From: Argentina anserina
Taxonomy: Eukaryota > Streptophyta > Magnoliopsida > Rosales > Rosaceae
Assembly: GCF_933775445.1 (NCBI RefSeq)
Contig: NC_065876.1
Coordinates: 6,572,001-6,636,000 of the forward strand
Length of the DNA stretch: 64,000 nucleotides
Direction of reading: 5' to 3'
Position 1 is the first letter of the stretch, and each line of letters begins with the position of its first letter. Position numbers and translations under genes: made by a program. The notes below the pieces were generated by a model. That model worked only from the letters and a program-made list of their open reading frames with translations. It was not told the origin of the DNA and did no database searches. This document shows, piece by piece, positions 12,901 to 24,966 of this stretch.

Positions 12901-15900
12901 CCAACATACTTTAAATCTGATAATTTCTGATTTCTTATTCTGCAGGATGTCAAATTATTAACTGAAGATATTGCAGAGCTGAAACCAACTATTTTTTGTG
13001 CTGTTCCTCGTGTCTTGGATAGAATCTATGCAGGTACCAGCAGAATATGGAAACATCATAGTTGTTGTAAAACGCTGCAAATTAAAAAAAAAAACTCGTA
13101 ATATGGGTACCAGAGAAAGAGAGGACCCTTAATGTAAAAATTTATGACATTAACTTATTCATGAAATTCCAGGATTTGGGGCTAATTAGAATGTAAACTT
13201 GAAACTTTTTTAAAGTAATCTTCTGTACGAGGATTCTCTTGTTGGTGTTTTATTAAATCACCTGAACTATGCTTCTTACCTGATGCAACATTGAATAATG
13301 TGTCAGTTTTGGCCTCCACTGTCTCATCATTTCATTTGTGTGACTTTTGCAGGTTTGACCCAGAGGATTTCATCAAGCGGCATCATAAAAAAGACAATGT
13401 TCAATTTTGCATATTCATAGTAAGTGCCCTTCATTGCGCATGGCCACAAAACCAAAACATAATTCCAAATAATCCTACCTCTAGAGTCTAATGCTTTGTA
13501 AGCATTAAATGTTATAGCTGCACGTGGATGGCTATTTCATCCTCAAGAATCATGTCTTTTTGTAATTATACACTACAACCTTTTGAGAGTTAGGTGGCAT
13601 CTAGGTCTTTAGAAGAGACCAGCTATTCTGCACTGATTTTGACGTGTTTAGTCTATTGCTGCAGCAAGCACTATAACATGAAAAATGGGCATTCACATGG
13701 GACAGCATCTCCAATATCTGACAAGATTGTGTTTAGTAAGGTGTATTTTTCTCTGCATCTGATGCCATGAACAATGATTTTACTTCTTTGTATATCTCCC
13801 TTGGTCATGAAATTTAGTCTCATTCATGCTATTACAACTTTAGGTAAAGCAAGGATTGGGGGGTAGGGTGCGACTTATTCTGTCTGGAGCTGCTCCTCTT
13901 TCTACTCATGTTGAATCTTACTTGCGTGTGGTGGCATGCGCCCATGTTTTACAAGGATATGGTTAGACATCGTTGGCCGTTCTTGTGAACATAACAGCTA
14001 TTTCTTCATTTTTCCTGTTCGTTGATTATAATTCCTGTTGTAGTTGTTGTGTTAATTTCTGTTTTAGTATGGCACTGTTGACATTCTTCAATATCAATGT
14101 AATTGTAGGTCTGACAGAAACTTGTGCTGGGACTTTTGTATCATTACCAAATGAACTTTCAATGCTTGGCACAGTGGGTCCTCCGGTTCCTAATGTGGAT
14201 GTATGTCTAGAATCTGTACCTGAAATGGGATATGATGCTCTGTCAGACACAGCTCGTGGAGAAGTATGTGTGAGAGGAAAAACTTTGTTTTCAGGATACT
14301 ACAAACGTGAAGACCTCACCAAAGAGGTCCTGATTGATGGGTGGTTCCATACAGGTTGGTATACTGACTTATTGGTTACTAATGGCTGGCTCTTGTGCTA
14401 TTAAGTGGAAAATAATCAAAATTGCTCATAATTATTTTGCTTCAGGGGATATTGGTGAGTGGCAACAAGATGGAAGCCTCAAAATCATTGATCGTAAGAA
14501 GAATATCTTCAAGCTTTCACAAGGAGAATATGTTGCTGTTGAAAACTTGGAAAATATTTATGGACTTGTTTCAGATATTGATGCGGTATGCTGTTCTGCT
14601 TTAGTAATTGTATTTCAAAAGGTGCATTAGATAGTCTGTTATTGTCTTGTGTGTCTTATCGAAGATGGTCTTGAGGCTTCTTATTAGCTCCTTGTTTTTT
14701 GTTTTGGGTTTATAAACCCCCATTTACTTTATATATAATTTCAAAGATTGTTATATATATATATATTGTGACTTGTGAATTTTTATGACACAAGCATGTG
14801 AGGAAAAGAGTTTCATGATGGTCTGGGTTATAATTTATTCTCTCAACTTCCTTATAATGTAGTTTTCTGATGGCACACCATTTTTTTTGTCTATTTTAGA
14901 TATGGGTTTATGGCAACAGCTTTGAGTCCTGCCTGGTTGCAGTTGTCAATCCCAGCAAGCAAGCAATTGAACGTTGGGCTCAACAAAATGATGTATCTGG
15001 TGACTTCAATTCTCTTTGTGAAAATACGAAGGTGAAAGAACATGTGGTTGGAGAGCTGAATAAGATTGCTAAAGAGAAAAAGGTCTCTGCTTTTCTGAAT
15101 TGAGGACCTTATTTTGTAATCATTGGTCATGTAAGATTATGAAACCTTTTCTGATGCTGTTGTGTTGTTCTTGGCAGTTGAAAGGTTTTGAGGTTATACG
15201 AGCTGTTCACCTTGAGCCAGAACCATTTGACATGGAGCGCGATCTTATCACTCCAACATACAAGAAAAAGAGGCCCCAGTTGCTTAAATACTACAAGGTT
15301 CTTACCTTTTTTTTTCCCTTATAAATTTTCTGATTGGTGCTTTTACAGTCCCTATAATATGAAATTTGTGTTCACCCTTGCTCCGTGTCACGGGCCGACT
15401 TCCTACGCAGCGGAATATGACCCGTGCGGCGCCAAGGTTACTCTTAACCAAGGCCAGCCTAACTCTTCATTCATTCATGATGCCAACTTTCTTTTCTTAC
15501 TTGTGCGCCTCCCGTGTCATTCCGATCTTTCCCTCTTACATTCCTTGCTCGTGAGGGTCCACCAACGAAAGCTACTCACACATGAGTCTCACAACTTGTG
15601 ACTTATCGATCGCTTCCTCGTGTCATGGTACTCCCACGACACTCGCCCAACCGATAGGCTTCAATGCCAACCCCTTACCGATCGCTTCCTCGTGTCATGG
15701 TGCTCCCATGACACTCGCCCAACCAATAAGCTTCCATGCCAACCCCTTACTAACAAGCGTGCACCTTGCACCTCGTAGCAAGCGGCATGACAGTAGGTCG
15801 AGACATTGATGGTCCTCGCTTCCCTCTATCTGACCGTCCCTTGGAAGCATGCGCACGTTACTTGCCTCCTGAGCATCCATCATCATGCTCACTCGGCATA

Positions 15901-17404
15901 TAGGCATCCTTTGTTAACCCCTCACCTACGGGGTATCCATGTGGGCAACTCTGCCCTTGGGTCTTAACTTCTTGGGCGAGGCTCGCCTCCCCGGCTCACC
16001 TCCCACATGTCATCCGACATCGTATCCGTCTTGCCAGCATATTCTTTCATAGGCCACTTGCCCGCATCTGCCCACTATAGGCTTCCTTCCTTCTAGCACG
16101 GTGTCGCCCTTCCGTGCTTGCTGGCAACTCTTTCCTTTGGGCAAGGTCGAACCCCTAACCTATGCCCACGTCGCTTTACTCCGTGGCCATTGCGCACCAC
16201 GGGGTTCCGACACATCTTCCTTAAGCCCACAAGTTCGCCCATGCCGATGGCATAAGGATCGCCCACGTACGAACCTCGCCACCTGCATGAACCCGCAATA
16301 TTGGCCTACCGGCCAATACTGTCCATGAGACTTCCTGACTCATGGAAACGCATGCCGCCACTCTTTGGCGACATCCGCCCGGCTCCTAGGTTCCCCAAGG
16401 TCCCCCAGGAGTGACTCGCTTAGTGCCCCATAAGGCCGGCACCGAGGGTGGTGGAGAGTCAGACACCAGGTACCCCCCCTATAGAGCATATTGGAGAAAA
16501 CTGGACTTTGCAGGAGGAAACATCAAATATCCGAGGAGGGGCAACTTCCATAATTAATTCATACAAGCTCATAAAAATATGCCATCAAGTGCGTTGAACT
16601 CTTTTCGACGTCCCGGACATTTTCCGTGTTCATACTTTTCCCAAATTCCGAGCCTAAGTGCCTCGAACCTAGAAGTTCGTCTTAATTACGAAACTGCCAC
16701 CTGGACATGCCATTGACAGCCAATCACCTTGCAAACAGCCTGCATGCTTGTCGCTCGACACCCTTTCTTCGGCATAGCGCCTAGGAAGTGTCACGATGGC
16801 ACAACCAATTGTGCAGCTCGTGACACTCCGCATGATAACCTGATTTACTCTGGCATGGTTTTCTGCATCATCAAATAGCCATGTCACAGTAATAGATACA
16901 TCTTTTTATTTTTTTTATTTTTTTGAGAAACAGTAATAGATACATCTTTTGCTTCATCTGAAATTATTCTTGCTGTACGGTCTTTGTATACCTGAATGCA
17001 TCTCTTTACTTGTGACATACATTGTAATGACAATGGGTAATATCTGCCTTAGGGGACCCATTTGAACACTTCTGTAACGGTCTCGGTACGGGTCTTTTTT
17101 CTAATCTATCCACCGAGACATGTAGCCAGGATGGCCGTAATAGTTATAACCGTGATCTGGCTCATCTATGTGGATAATCTATCTTAATTATTGGAAATAT
17201 AATGTCCTGTTAATAATCAATTTGCGTTAAACACTGAGTGGATATAGTAATACCTCTGGGTTGCAGTTTATATAACCAGCATACCGGGACAACATTATTT
17301 ATGCTACTTCCTGTACATAGAAACTGCTGACTGTAACATTTCATGCACAGGGTATGATTGATGACATGTACAAGAATGTAAACCAGCCGAAGCCTAAGGC
17401 CTGA
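9957..17404 (+). CDS. LACS4: long-chain acyl-CoA synthetase, LACS4/LACS5 type
   Basis: The enzyme activates long-chain fatty acids with ATP and CoA, giving acyl-CoA for lipid synthesis, wax and turnover; this clade is usually linked to the ER. Nineteen exons can be joined: 9957-10114, 10719-10782, 10894-10983, 11067-11123, 11351-11399, 11539-11615, 11821-11860, 11958-12052, 12458-12625, 12751-12861, 12946-13033, 13353-13419, 13665-13740, 13844-13961, 14109-14354, 14446-14585, 14900-15082, 15178-15297 and 17351-17404. All phases agree, giving 666 residues, the usual family length. The AMP-binding loop [11 protein letters not shown] is at about residues 231-241, [11 protein letters not shown] near 418-428, then the HTGDIGEW and [16 protein letters not shown] blocks. 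The N-terminal [20 protein letters not shown] favours LACS4/5 over LACS1. The start is the first ATG in frame. The last intron is about 2 kb and holds a probable solo LTR. Confidence 0.95.
15386..16825. mobile_element. probable solo LTR (1440 bp) in the last LACS intron
   Basis: This block is markedly GC-richer than its surroundings. It begins TGTCACGGGCC and ends GCTCGTGACA, so it has the TG...CA ends and short inverted repeat (TGTCAC/GTGACA) of an LTR. The 5-bp direct repeat CTCCG flanks it at 15381-15385 and 16826-16830. No primer-binding site, polypurine tract or coding domain is seen inside, so a solo LTR left by recombination is the simplest reading. A small non-coding retroelement is the alternative. 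An internal 72-bp tandem repeat starts at 15607 and 15679. Confidence 0.75.
15607..15750. repeat. two tandem 72-bp units inside the solo LTR
   Basis: Two consecutive copies begin CGATCGCTTCCTCGTGTCAT and end near CCAACCCCTTA. They differ at a handful of positions. Confidence 0.85.
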
Positions 17405-17856
17405 AATATATACCTGTGGAGCGAAGACCTCGGATGGCATTGTTTAATTTGACACTGTTCCTGTCCTAATTTATGTTTGTTTGATAATTTTATTTTTCTT
17501 TTGACTGTACATGTAGCTATATAAGCATACCTGCCCATTTGATAACTTTCTTCTGAAAAGAATATGGGTGTACCGTAGAAAGTTACAGATATGTTCATGA
17601 ACTAGTCAAGTTTGAAGTGTTGTCTTGATCACTTGTAAGCTTGCTTTGATTTCTTTCCCCAGTTCGATTTACAATGTAGCAAAAGTGCAGAACATGGCAG
17701 ATGACATAATTTAAAGAATTTTATGGAACTAGAAATACAGAAAGGACCGTACCTATCAACTTGGGAGTTTTTTGTTTTTTTGATCAACTTGGGAGTTTGT
17801 TGATCTGAAATTCTGAATCCCGGGACCTGCTGATTTGGGATTATGTCTTGTGGTCG
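17405..17856 (+). other. LACS 3' UTR and short intergenic stretch
   Basis: This follows the LACS stop codon. The first 250 bases or so are likely 3' UTR. No other gene is seen before the hAT-type element. Confidence 0.45.
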
Positions 17857-17864
17857 CACAAAAT

Positions 17865-18673
17865 TAGGGGTGACAATGGTATATAAAACCATCCCAACCA
17901 ATTCGTATACCAACCGTGCTAAATACGTTGGTATACCAAATACTTGGTACATGGTTTATGGTACAGTATATCGTACTAACATTAAAAATATGGTAGGTAG
18001 GTGGTATAGATTTTTCATATACCATGATATATCATACCTACCAACTTATATTATATTAAATTATTTAATTAAAAAAAATATATATATATATCTTTAAATT
18101 TCAATCGTAGACTTATTGAAAAATAAATTTAAACCGTATAAATCTACTGACTTTAATCTAATCTCTCTGAGTTTCTTTCTCAAGTACACTCTTTTTCTCG
18201 TCTTCAATTTCTTTATTTAATTATGAATGAATCGATTCAATCGAATTTCTAAGTACAAATGCTTAGACCTATTAGTAGCACCATCACTGCTTACAACATG
18301 TCAACATATATCGCATTTAAACCTAACATTTATTTTTTCAATTGTTTTGAGAATTCATAAGTACTTTAAAGTGTTTGAATATTTGGACTTTGGTTTTCTA
18401 TTTATGAATTTGTATTTGGTAATTTAGTTGAAGTTATATAAGACTTTGGAATTCTATTGCTAATTCACTTATTTGTTATTACTTATTTGGATTGGGCCTT
18501 TTAAATTTTTGGGCCTTAAATATGTTGGTACAAGTCCATTACCAACCGTACCACTTAATTGGTATACCAACGTTATTGGTTGGTATAAATTGTGAATTTT
18601 TCATACCAAATATATATTGGTTGGTATATGGTATTGGAAAATTAAGACTGGTATACCAACCAATCCAGCCCTA
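17865..18673. mobile_element. non-autonomous hAT-type element, 809 bp
   Basis: The left end is TAGGGGTGACAATGG. The right end, reverse-complemented, is TAGGGCTGGATTGG, a match to the TAGGG-type ends of plant hAT elements. The 8-bp repeat CACAAAAT flanks it at 17857-17864 and 18674-18681, the target length expected for hAT. The subterminal regions are full of GGTATACCAA/TTGGTATACC words in both orientations, which may be transposase binding sites. There is no transposase gene. Confidence 0.85.
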
Positions 18674-18689
18674 CACAAAATGAAACAAA

Positions 18690-19250
18690 CTGCCCCCATA
18701 TAATGAAACTTGTTCTTGAAGCGTATTTATGATGATGATATATGGGAATAAAACCGATAAATTTGTTGGCAGGGTGACTGATTTCTTTCAATGAGAAAAT
18801 TTTGAATACTATCTATCCAATATTAACGAAATATCATCGAGAATTTTGCTCTTAAAACGCATGTTCAAAATACCATCCATCTCTGCTTCATGAAGATTTG
18901 AAATCCCATCAATAACCAGGCAAGGCTTCATCTGTCTGGGGAATAAATGTCATTGCCAACCCAAATCCCCACCTCCGAGTTCCCATCCAAAGTTCCAAAC
19001 AGCATGGGAATCAAATGTCATTTTTAATAAACGAGACCACTATCTTCAACAGTTCAATACATAGTATTGATTGTAAACCCCATGTGTAGAGAGTCTAGCT
19101 AGACTTCTAATCATCCTAGGAATTACCGAATGCAAAAAACAGACAGAATTTAGCGTACAACACAAGTACATTGGTGCTGAGTACGGGATATGACTTGAAA
19201 GCATACAAGAGGTTGCAATTAATATGGATGGAACTGATGAATTTGCTCCA
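18690..19250. other. intergenic spacer downstream of the LRR gene
   Basis: No open frame or repeat of note. The part near 19250 is probably 3' UTR of the minus-strand LRR gene. Confidence 0.4.
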
Positions 19251-19252
19251 GC

Positions 19253-21953
19253 TTAATCGGATTCTGTGTTGCATATTCCGATGTCTCTATCAATATGAGC
19301 TGCGAGGGAAACAGATGAGAACTGCATAGAAAGAAGCTCTTCTCTGCTATACTTCAATCTTTGATCTGGTTCATAAAAGATTGAAGAACTAATTAGATGC
19401 TGCATAAAATCACTGCTGCCAGGAAATATATCTTGTACAAATCTTACCTAAAAAACATTCCAACATGGGAATACTTTCATGCTTCTTCACTCGTGAAGTC
19501 TTCAAAGTTGATCTTGGAAAAGGGGTAGTATTAGAAAAAGTCTGGTCCGATCGGGAGATGTGCACAAGATCATGCCATAATTCAATCTGGGGGTGAGTTT
19601 TAGAAAAGGATGTGATAGCATCCTCAGTTAAGAGCCAACAACCTCTCAGGTCCATCATTCTTAGACTTGCTGGGGGTTTGAACGAATTTAGCCCAGAGTT
19701 TGTCAGAACACCATCATAAATGCAGACACTTTTCAGCTTTGATATGGATGACACGTAGTTAAAGGAGAAGTCTGTAAGAGAAGCGCTCTTAAGAGATAAA
19801 TGGCTTAACTCTGGGAAGCTTGTTAAAGGGTAAAGAGCTGCATCTGTAACTTGCGTATCTGCCAAATTCAATCTTTGCAGATGCCTGAGACCTTGAAGTG
19901 CTGACAGTGAGAGGACTGAATCTGACTCAAGCTCAAGCTCAGACTCAGGCTCAGGATCGGGCTCGGTAACAGGCTCTGCCTGGTATATGACACCTGAAAG
20001 AAAAGGCATATATACAAGGACAGACAATTTATAACTCTCTCTTTTTTAACATCTATCAAAATAGTAAATTACCCTATAGCTGAAAACTTCTAACTTTTCT
20101 TTCCAGAAACTAAAATGCCTAGAAAGTCGCTTGAAACTGCTATGAGGAAGGCTGAATAATGCAACCTAATTATTTGAGCTTCCCTCCTTTTAAATGCTAT
20201 ATATATTATATGAGAAAAATCGGAGATATAGGATCTGTATTTAGAACTTCATACCTTTAATGTTGGTATTGCTCAAGTCAACATCCTTCACGGAAGGCAT
20301 CATGCCAATGTAAGATATGGTAACATCATCTACTGATGTATGAGATATAGAAAATACTTCAAGGTTAGGTACATGCCCTGATAAAATTCCAACTCCTGCA
20401 GAGCTTACTTTGGTTTTTTTAAGATTTAGATATTTCAAATTCACACCAATACATGCAATAAGTTCAAGAGAATCATCTCCTATCACAGTTGAGCTGAGAT
20501 CCAAATGTACCAGAGCAGTTAGATGAGATAAGAAGCTGAAGTCTTGAATTGTGGACTTGGACAGATCTAAAAAGGTTAGAAGGGTTGTTTCTATATAATG
20601 GAAATCAGCAATTTCTTCTCCAAATGTAGCCCCAGAAAGAATAAGCTTGAGTAAAGGAGCTTTACCACTATCACCTTCAAGTAGCGAATTTATTGTACAG
20701 TGACTCATGTTTAAACATTCCATGCTTAACCAATTTGGCAACTTCGTAACACTGGTCCAAGCTAGATTGAGGAAACTCAACCTAGGGAACATATGAAGAA
20801 GAGCAGCACCCTTGTCAGATATCTTACTCCCCCAAAGGTCAAGGTACTGGAGTTTAGTAAGTACCTATACAAAACAATACACAATAGGGAAGATGAGAAC
20901 TGAAATCACACAAATTGGATACATGTAAATACCTAGAAAGCAACTCATAGCACTAGACCAGTGAACCACGCAATGAACAAAAGCAACCATAATTTATTGC
21001 AAGATACAGATAAGAACTAAATTACAGAATCCACACTAAACGAAATATCCAACAGCAGTTTCAACCATATAAAACTTCAAAACATCATATGTTTGGAGAA
21101 TGCAGTATCTGAATTCTGGATTACCTTCAGAGAACTCACTGCTTGATCAGTGACAGGCAAACCACCCAAGTCAAGAGCAGACAAATTTCCAAGCGAAGAG
21201 AGAAGCATAACCCCTTTAGCAGACACCCCCGTCTCCGAAATACACAACATCTCCAAAGTTGTCAGAGATAATAGATGTCTAATGCCACTATCATTGACCT
21301 TGGAGCATCTCGAAAGATCCAGCTCCCTTAAACTCGGCATCCCTAAAAAACCCCATTAAGAAATATAAAAAACATGAGACATTCCCCAAAACAACAACCT
21401 CTGCCAAATTCAGTTAACAACTATGTTATGCCCACCATGAAACTTCCACAACAAAATCCAAATGCTAGCATACATGATCAAGATTCCAACTTTCTTGGTT
21501 TATATTTCAGGAAGCTGAAAAGACAGAATCTTTAGTTGATGAAACAATACCTGCTAAAGCCCAAACAGCTGAGCTTGTGATTTTACGGCAGTCAGAGACA
21601 TTCAAACTTCGCAGGTAACGAAATGCTCCAATGTATGCAAACCATTCGGCGTCAACGTTGTTGTCGCCTCTCAGATCAATCTCCTCAACACTGTTTTTGA
21701 ACACCCTGAAAAATGGAACTTTGCAGATTAACATTAGTTAATGATTAAGATAAAATCAAAGATAGAGTTGGTGGGAGACGCACTCGAGCAAAGAAGGGAA
21801 GAGGAGGCGACGAGAGATGAGGCGGCGGAGGAGAGAGTCGGCGAGCTGAGAAGGCAAGTGCTCCAGACTCCGCCGCTGCCTCCGCCACTTATCGACGCTG
21901 TCTCTGCTTTCACACGCGGCGTTTAAGCAGAGCTCCACCAGTTGGGTCTCCAT
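19253..21953 (-). CDS. leucine-rich repeat (RNI-like) protein
   Basis: Six exons on the minus strand: 21953-21784, 21705-21551, 21342-21125, 20864-20255, 19993-19491 and 19447-19253. Phases agree throughout, giving 616 residues. The start METQLVELCLNAACES is followed by a basic helix-rich leader. About ten leucine-rich repeats of the LxxLxLxxTxVxDxG type follow (for example LDLSRCSKVNDSGIRHL and LNLADTQVTDAAL), typical of ribonuclease-inhibitor-like LRRs. An acidic insert of PEPESELELES type sits near the fourth intron. The C-terminus contains YEPDQRLKYSREELL, which reads like a conserved tail. There is no signal peptide, membrane segment, kinase or F-box, so it is probably a cytosolic scaffold or adaptor; its function is unknown. 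The last intron would be only 43 nt and should be verified. Confidence 0.85.
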
Positions 21954-22680
21954 AGCTGCAGCTGAGCTTATTGTTTGGTCTTCTGAGATTGTCTTCGTGT
22001 TTGTGTTTCTGATCTCCGGATATAGGTTGGAAAAGGAACAGAGAAGATTATATGATTATATTTACTTTTTTATTTATTTTCTTCAGGATTTTAAGAATTT
22101 GTTTCTTAATAGACCTTTTGACTCCTCGTGAATTACTTGTTCAACAATTTGGTTTGAGCCCCAAGAAATCACATGATCACATCACAATGATCACATGCCT
22201 TCAGATTAAATTTCAGTTATGGTATTGCGTTTAAGCATGGCCAAATTATTGTTTAATACAAAACTAAACTAAAAAATGATCTTTACATTTAATTGAAAAT
22301 TAGAAAAAAAATCAACAAACTTCAAATAAAATTTAAAAAAAGTCACTTTTTAAATAGTGTGCTGATTGTTTTGTCATTTCTCACTATTTTTCTTCGTCTT
22401 CTTATTCCGGCCATAACTTATCGTCCAGCAATATATTTGAGCGTGGTTGGTACTGTTAGAAAGATTTTTTTCCCCTTCTTTCATTTGATATCATACACAC
22501 TCGAAATCGACTACCGTATAAAGCGCAGAAACCCCCGAAAGGAGCTTCCCCCGTTCGTGGTAGTGCTCCAAGCTTTTCCAGCGAAACCGGAGCCCAAGAC
22601 TATAATTTTAGCTATTATCTTGATTCAGATGACATTCATACCAATCAAGTTTTAATTTTTACAAAAAAAAAATTCGGATT
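21954..22680. other. LRR gene leader/promoter and AT-rich spacer
   Basis: The first 70-100 bases beyond the LRR start codon are likely 5' UTR and core promoter of that minus-strand gene. A plus-strand open frame at 22293-22655 is low-complexity and matches nothing I recognise. Confidence 0.35.
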
Positions 22681-22689
22681 TACAAATTT

Positions 22690-23410
22690 CTCTCGACATG
22701 CACAGTTGTAGTCACACTAGTAGCTACAATATTGACATTGTAACTGTCATTGTATCTAGTAGTGTGACTATGTTGTGACAAACATAAAATGTGAAAAAAA
22801 GAAGATTTGAGTAGTATTAACGAACTTTTGTCACACTTACAGTCACAACACCAGTCACATTACATGTAACACTTGTAATCACACCACCAGTCACAGTTGT
22901 AGTCACACTGGTTGTTACAATAATGACATTATGATTGCTAATGTATCTGGTAGTGTGACATTTGTGCATATGATAGTGTGACTACCCGTGTATCTGGTAG
23001 TGTGACTATGTTGTGACAAGAAGAAAATGTGAAAAAAAGAAGAAGAAAAGAATGAATAGAATTAACGAACCTTTGTATGTTGTTATGTGATCTTGAATTT
23101 TTCAAACAAATTAAATATCAACATTAATGTTGTCACACTAGTAGTTACACCAGTAGTCACATCGGTGGCCACACCAATATATACATTAGGAGTCACACCG
23201 GTAGTCACACTGGTGGTCACACTGCATCATTAGATGTCACATTGAGAGTAATATCGGTAGTCACAGTACTTTTATAACAAAAAAAAACTAGTCAGCTATA
23301 CTACTAGTCACACTATCAGTCACATAACAATTCACACTAACATTGTTTTGTGATGGAAACTGTGACTAATAATGTAACTGTCATTGTGACCGGTAGTGCG
23401 ATTCACATAA
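22690..23410. repeat. degenerate array rich in GTCACAC/GTGTGAC words
   Basis: The sequence is built from irregular repeats of (A/G)GTCACAC(C/T)(A/G)GTAG and their reverse complements. A longer unit, running from TGTAGTCACACT to GTGTGACTATGTTGTGACAA and an A-rich GAAAAAAAGAAGA stretch, occurs at about 22705-22805 and again at about 22890-23045. Spacing is irregular and both orientations occur, so it is neither a clean satellite nor a CRISPR array. Confidence 0.7.
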
Positions 23411-23479
23411 TAACTACAATCTACAAGAAAAAGGAAAAGAAAAGGAACAATTTCGATGTGGGCACCCAAAAATTGCTAG

Positions 23480-23805
23480 AGTAAGTCCTTATCACCAAGA
23501 AACAACCTCCTTCGGCATACTCTTCCTCCCATAGCCACAAATCAAACTAGTCCAAGACACGGTGTTCCTCTCAAGCATTTCATCAAACATCTTCCGGGCA
23601 TAACCCAACCGTTGTTGTTCCAAGCTTTCCTTAGCATCGTTTGTCCTCTCCTATGTGCATCACTATTTCTAAACTTCAATTCCACATGATCAAAAGCAAT
23701 GAACCACAAAAAATTCTCAATATACACATCTCTCTCCAAACCCAGCACATGAAAGAATCCTTTGGAAAATCTCAACTGTGCTAAAAGCAATGAAGTTCAC
23801 ACCCG
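23480..23805 (-). pseudogene. PPR protein gene relic
   Basis: On the minus strand, two frames carry pieces of a pentatricopeptide-repeat protein. LGLERDVYIEN at about 23755-23720 resembles the LxxDVYVxNSL motif. FDEMLERNTVSWTSLICGYG at about 23590-23530 is a classic PLS-class repeat signature. The pieces are in different frames, and no start or long open frame exists, so it is a decayed fragment. Plant PPR proteins of this class act in organelle RNA editing or processing; this copy should be inert. Confidence 0.55.
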
Positions 23806-23907
23806 TCGGTTGTCTTTCTCGTCCTTATCCCTGTACCTACCTCATCCCCACGCCTTTGACCTTGTTCTATCACTGCGCTTGTGTCGTTGTCCCCGCGCCT
23901 CTTAAGA

Positions 23908-23971
23908 TGAAGGTCTGCGAGATCTGGTTGTCGCCACCAAAAGGAGCACGATGAAGGTCTGCGAGATCTGT
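23908..23971. repeat. 21-bp direct repeat pair
   Basis: GATGAAGGTCTGCGAGATCTG occurs at about 23908 and again at about 23951. Confidence 0.8.
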
Positions 23972-23989
23972 TTTAGATTTAAGTTAGTG

Positions 23990-24815
23990 ACAGGTTTCGT
24001 AAATTATTTGAAGTTTATGGGCAACGCTGCATCCGTTTTAAAAAAGTGACTAAATCCTAATTTCCAATCTGACTTTTTTCTAATTTCAGGTGTCCATATA
24101 GACTTTTTTATGATCTACCCTTTAAGCATTAGGAAAAGCTTGTTCATTAGAACTCTTGAATATCTATAATATTTTATCAAGATATATATAACGTTTAAGA
24201 AAACAATTGTATTCTCTTACATCTCTGTTGAGAAAAAAGAGCGTCGGCCTCTCTTAAATCTTTATTGTCGTTCGATGTTATATTTTCGGGTTATGCTAAC
24301 ACCAATTGTTGCTGTTAAATGGAAAATTTTGGCAATATATAGATTTTGGGGCTCCATCGAAAAAAGATATGGTAGGGGACCTGACAATTGGCTTTTGACT
24401 AGAATAGGCTAGCTAGGTGGTGGTCGTGCTACATGGTTACGGCATATTGATAGTGATTATGGTGATCGGTGGTAGCATTGGTCTAGATCGATGGCTAGTT
24501 AAAATGGAAGACTAGTATAGGGTTGGTTTAGTTTCCATGATGCCATAGATTGTCGCTATATGGCTTGTAGCGTTCATTCGCGTGGTAGCGCGTATCAAGC
24601 GGTGTGGTTGTGGGATCGTGGTAGTATGTAGTATGGTGCACTACATTATTACGATGATGATGATTGGTAACTGGTAAGGTGGACTAGACCAAACCAACTT
24701 AATGGGTTGTTTTTGAGCTTTTTTTGGTGTTCCCCTATTGGGCTCTGAGTTTTGAGCTCTTTTTTTTTATAGGTCATTAGTCCATTATCTATGTATTAGA
24801 TTTTCTTCCTTTACA
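23990..24815. other. intergenic DNA, no gene seen
   Basis: No supported open frame. The stretch 24350-24700 is rich in GGTGGT/GATGAT-like words and less AT-rich than its neighbours, perhaps an old transposon body, but no domain can be read. Confidence 0.35.
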
Positions 24816-24819
24816 ATAA

Positions 24820-24966
24820 GGTGGTGTTATTGATACACCCTTTTTTGTTATTCACACACCCCACTAATAAGATGAATCAATGAAAGCCAAGTAAAAATGG
24901 TAGGTTAAATAAAATAAAAATAACATAAAGTGTGTTAACAAAAAAAAAGTGTAAATAACAATACCC
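24820..24966. mobile_element. short MITE, 147 bp
   Basis: The left arm, GGTGGTGTTATTGATACACC then TTTTTTGTTATTCACACAC, pairs with the reverse complement of the right arm (GGGTATTGTTATTTACAC, TTTTTTGTTAACACAC). A partial direct repeat TACAAT lies on both sides. It is a small non-coding foldback element; the superfamily is unclear. Confidence 0.55.

Noticed and set aside
15188..16328. Several long plus-strand frames
   Set aside because: They fall in the GC-rich LTR within the LACS intron, where stop codons are rare by composition; no protein motif is seen.
22293..22655. 120-codon plus-strand frame
   Set aside because: Hydrophobic and lysine-rich segments follow from AT-rich composition; no homologue, splice pattern or promoter can be suggested.
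22690..23410. CRISPR-like array
   Set aside because: Repeats are short, degenerate, irregularly spaced and present in both orientations, and the DNA is plant nuclear.
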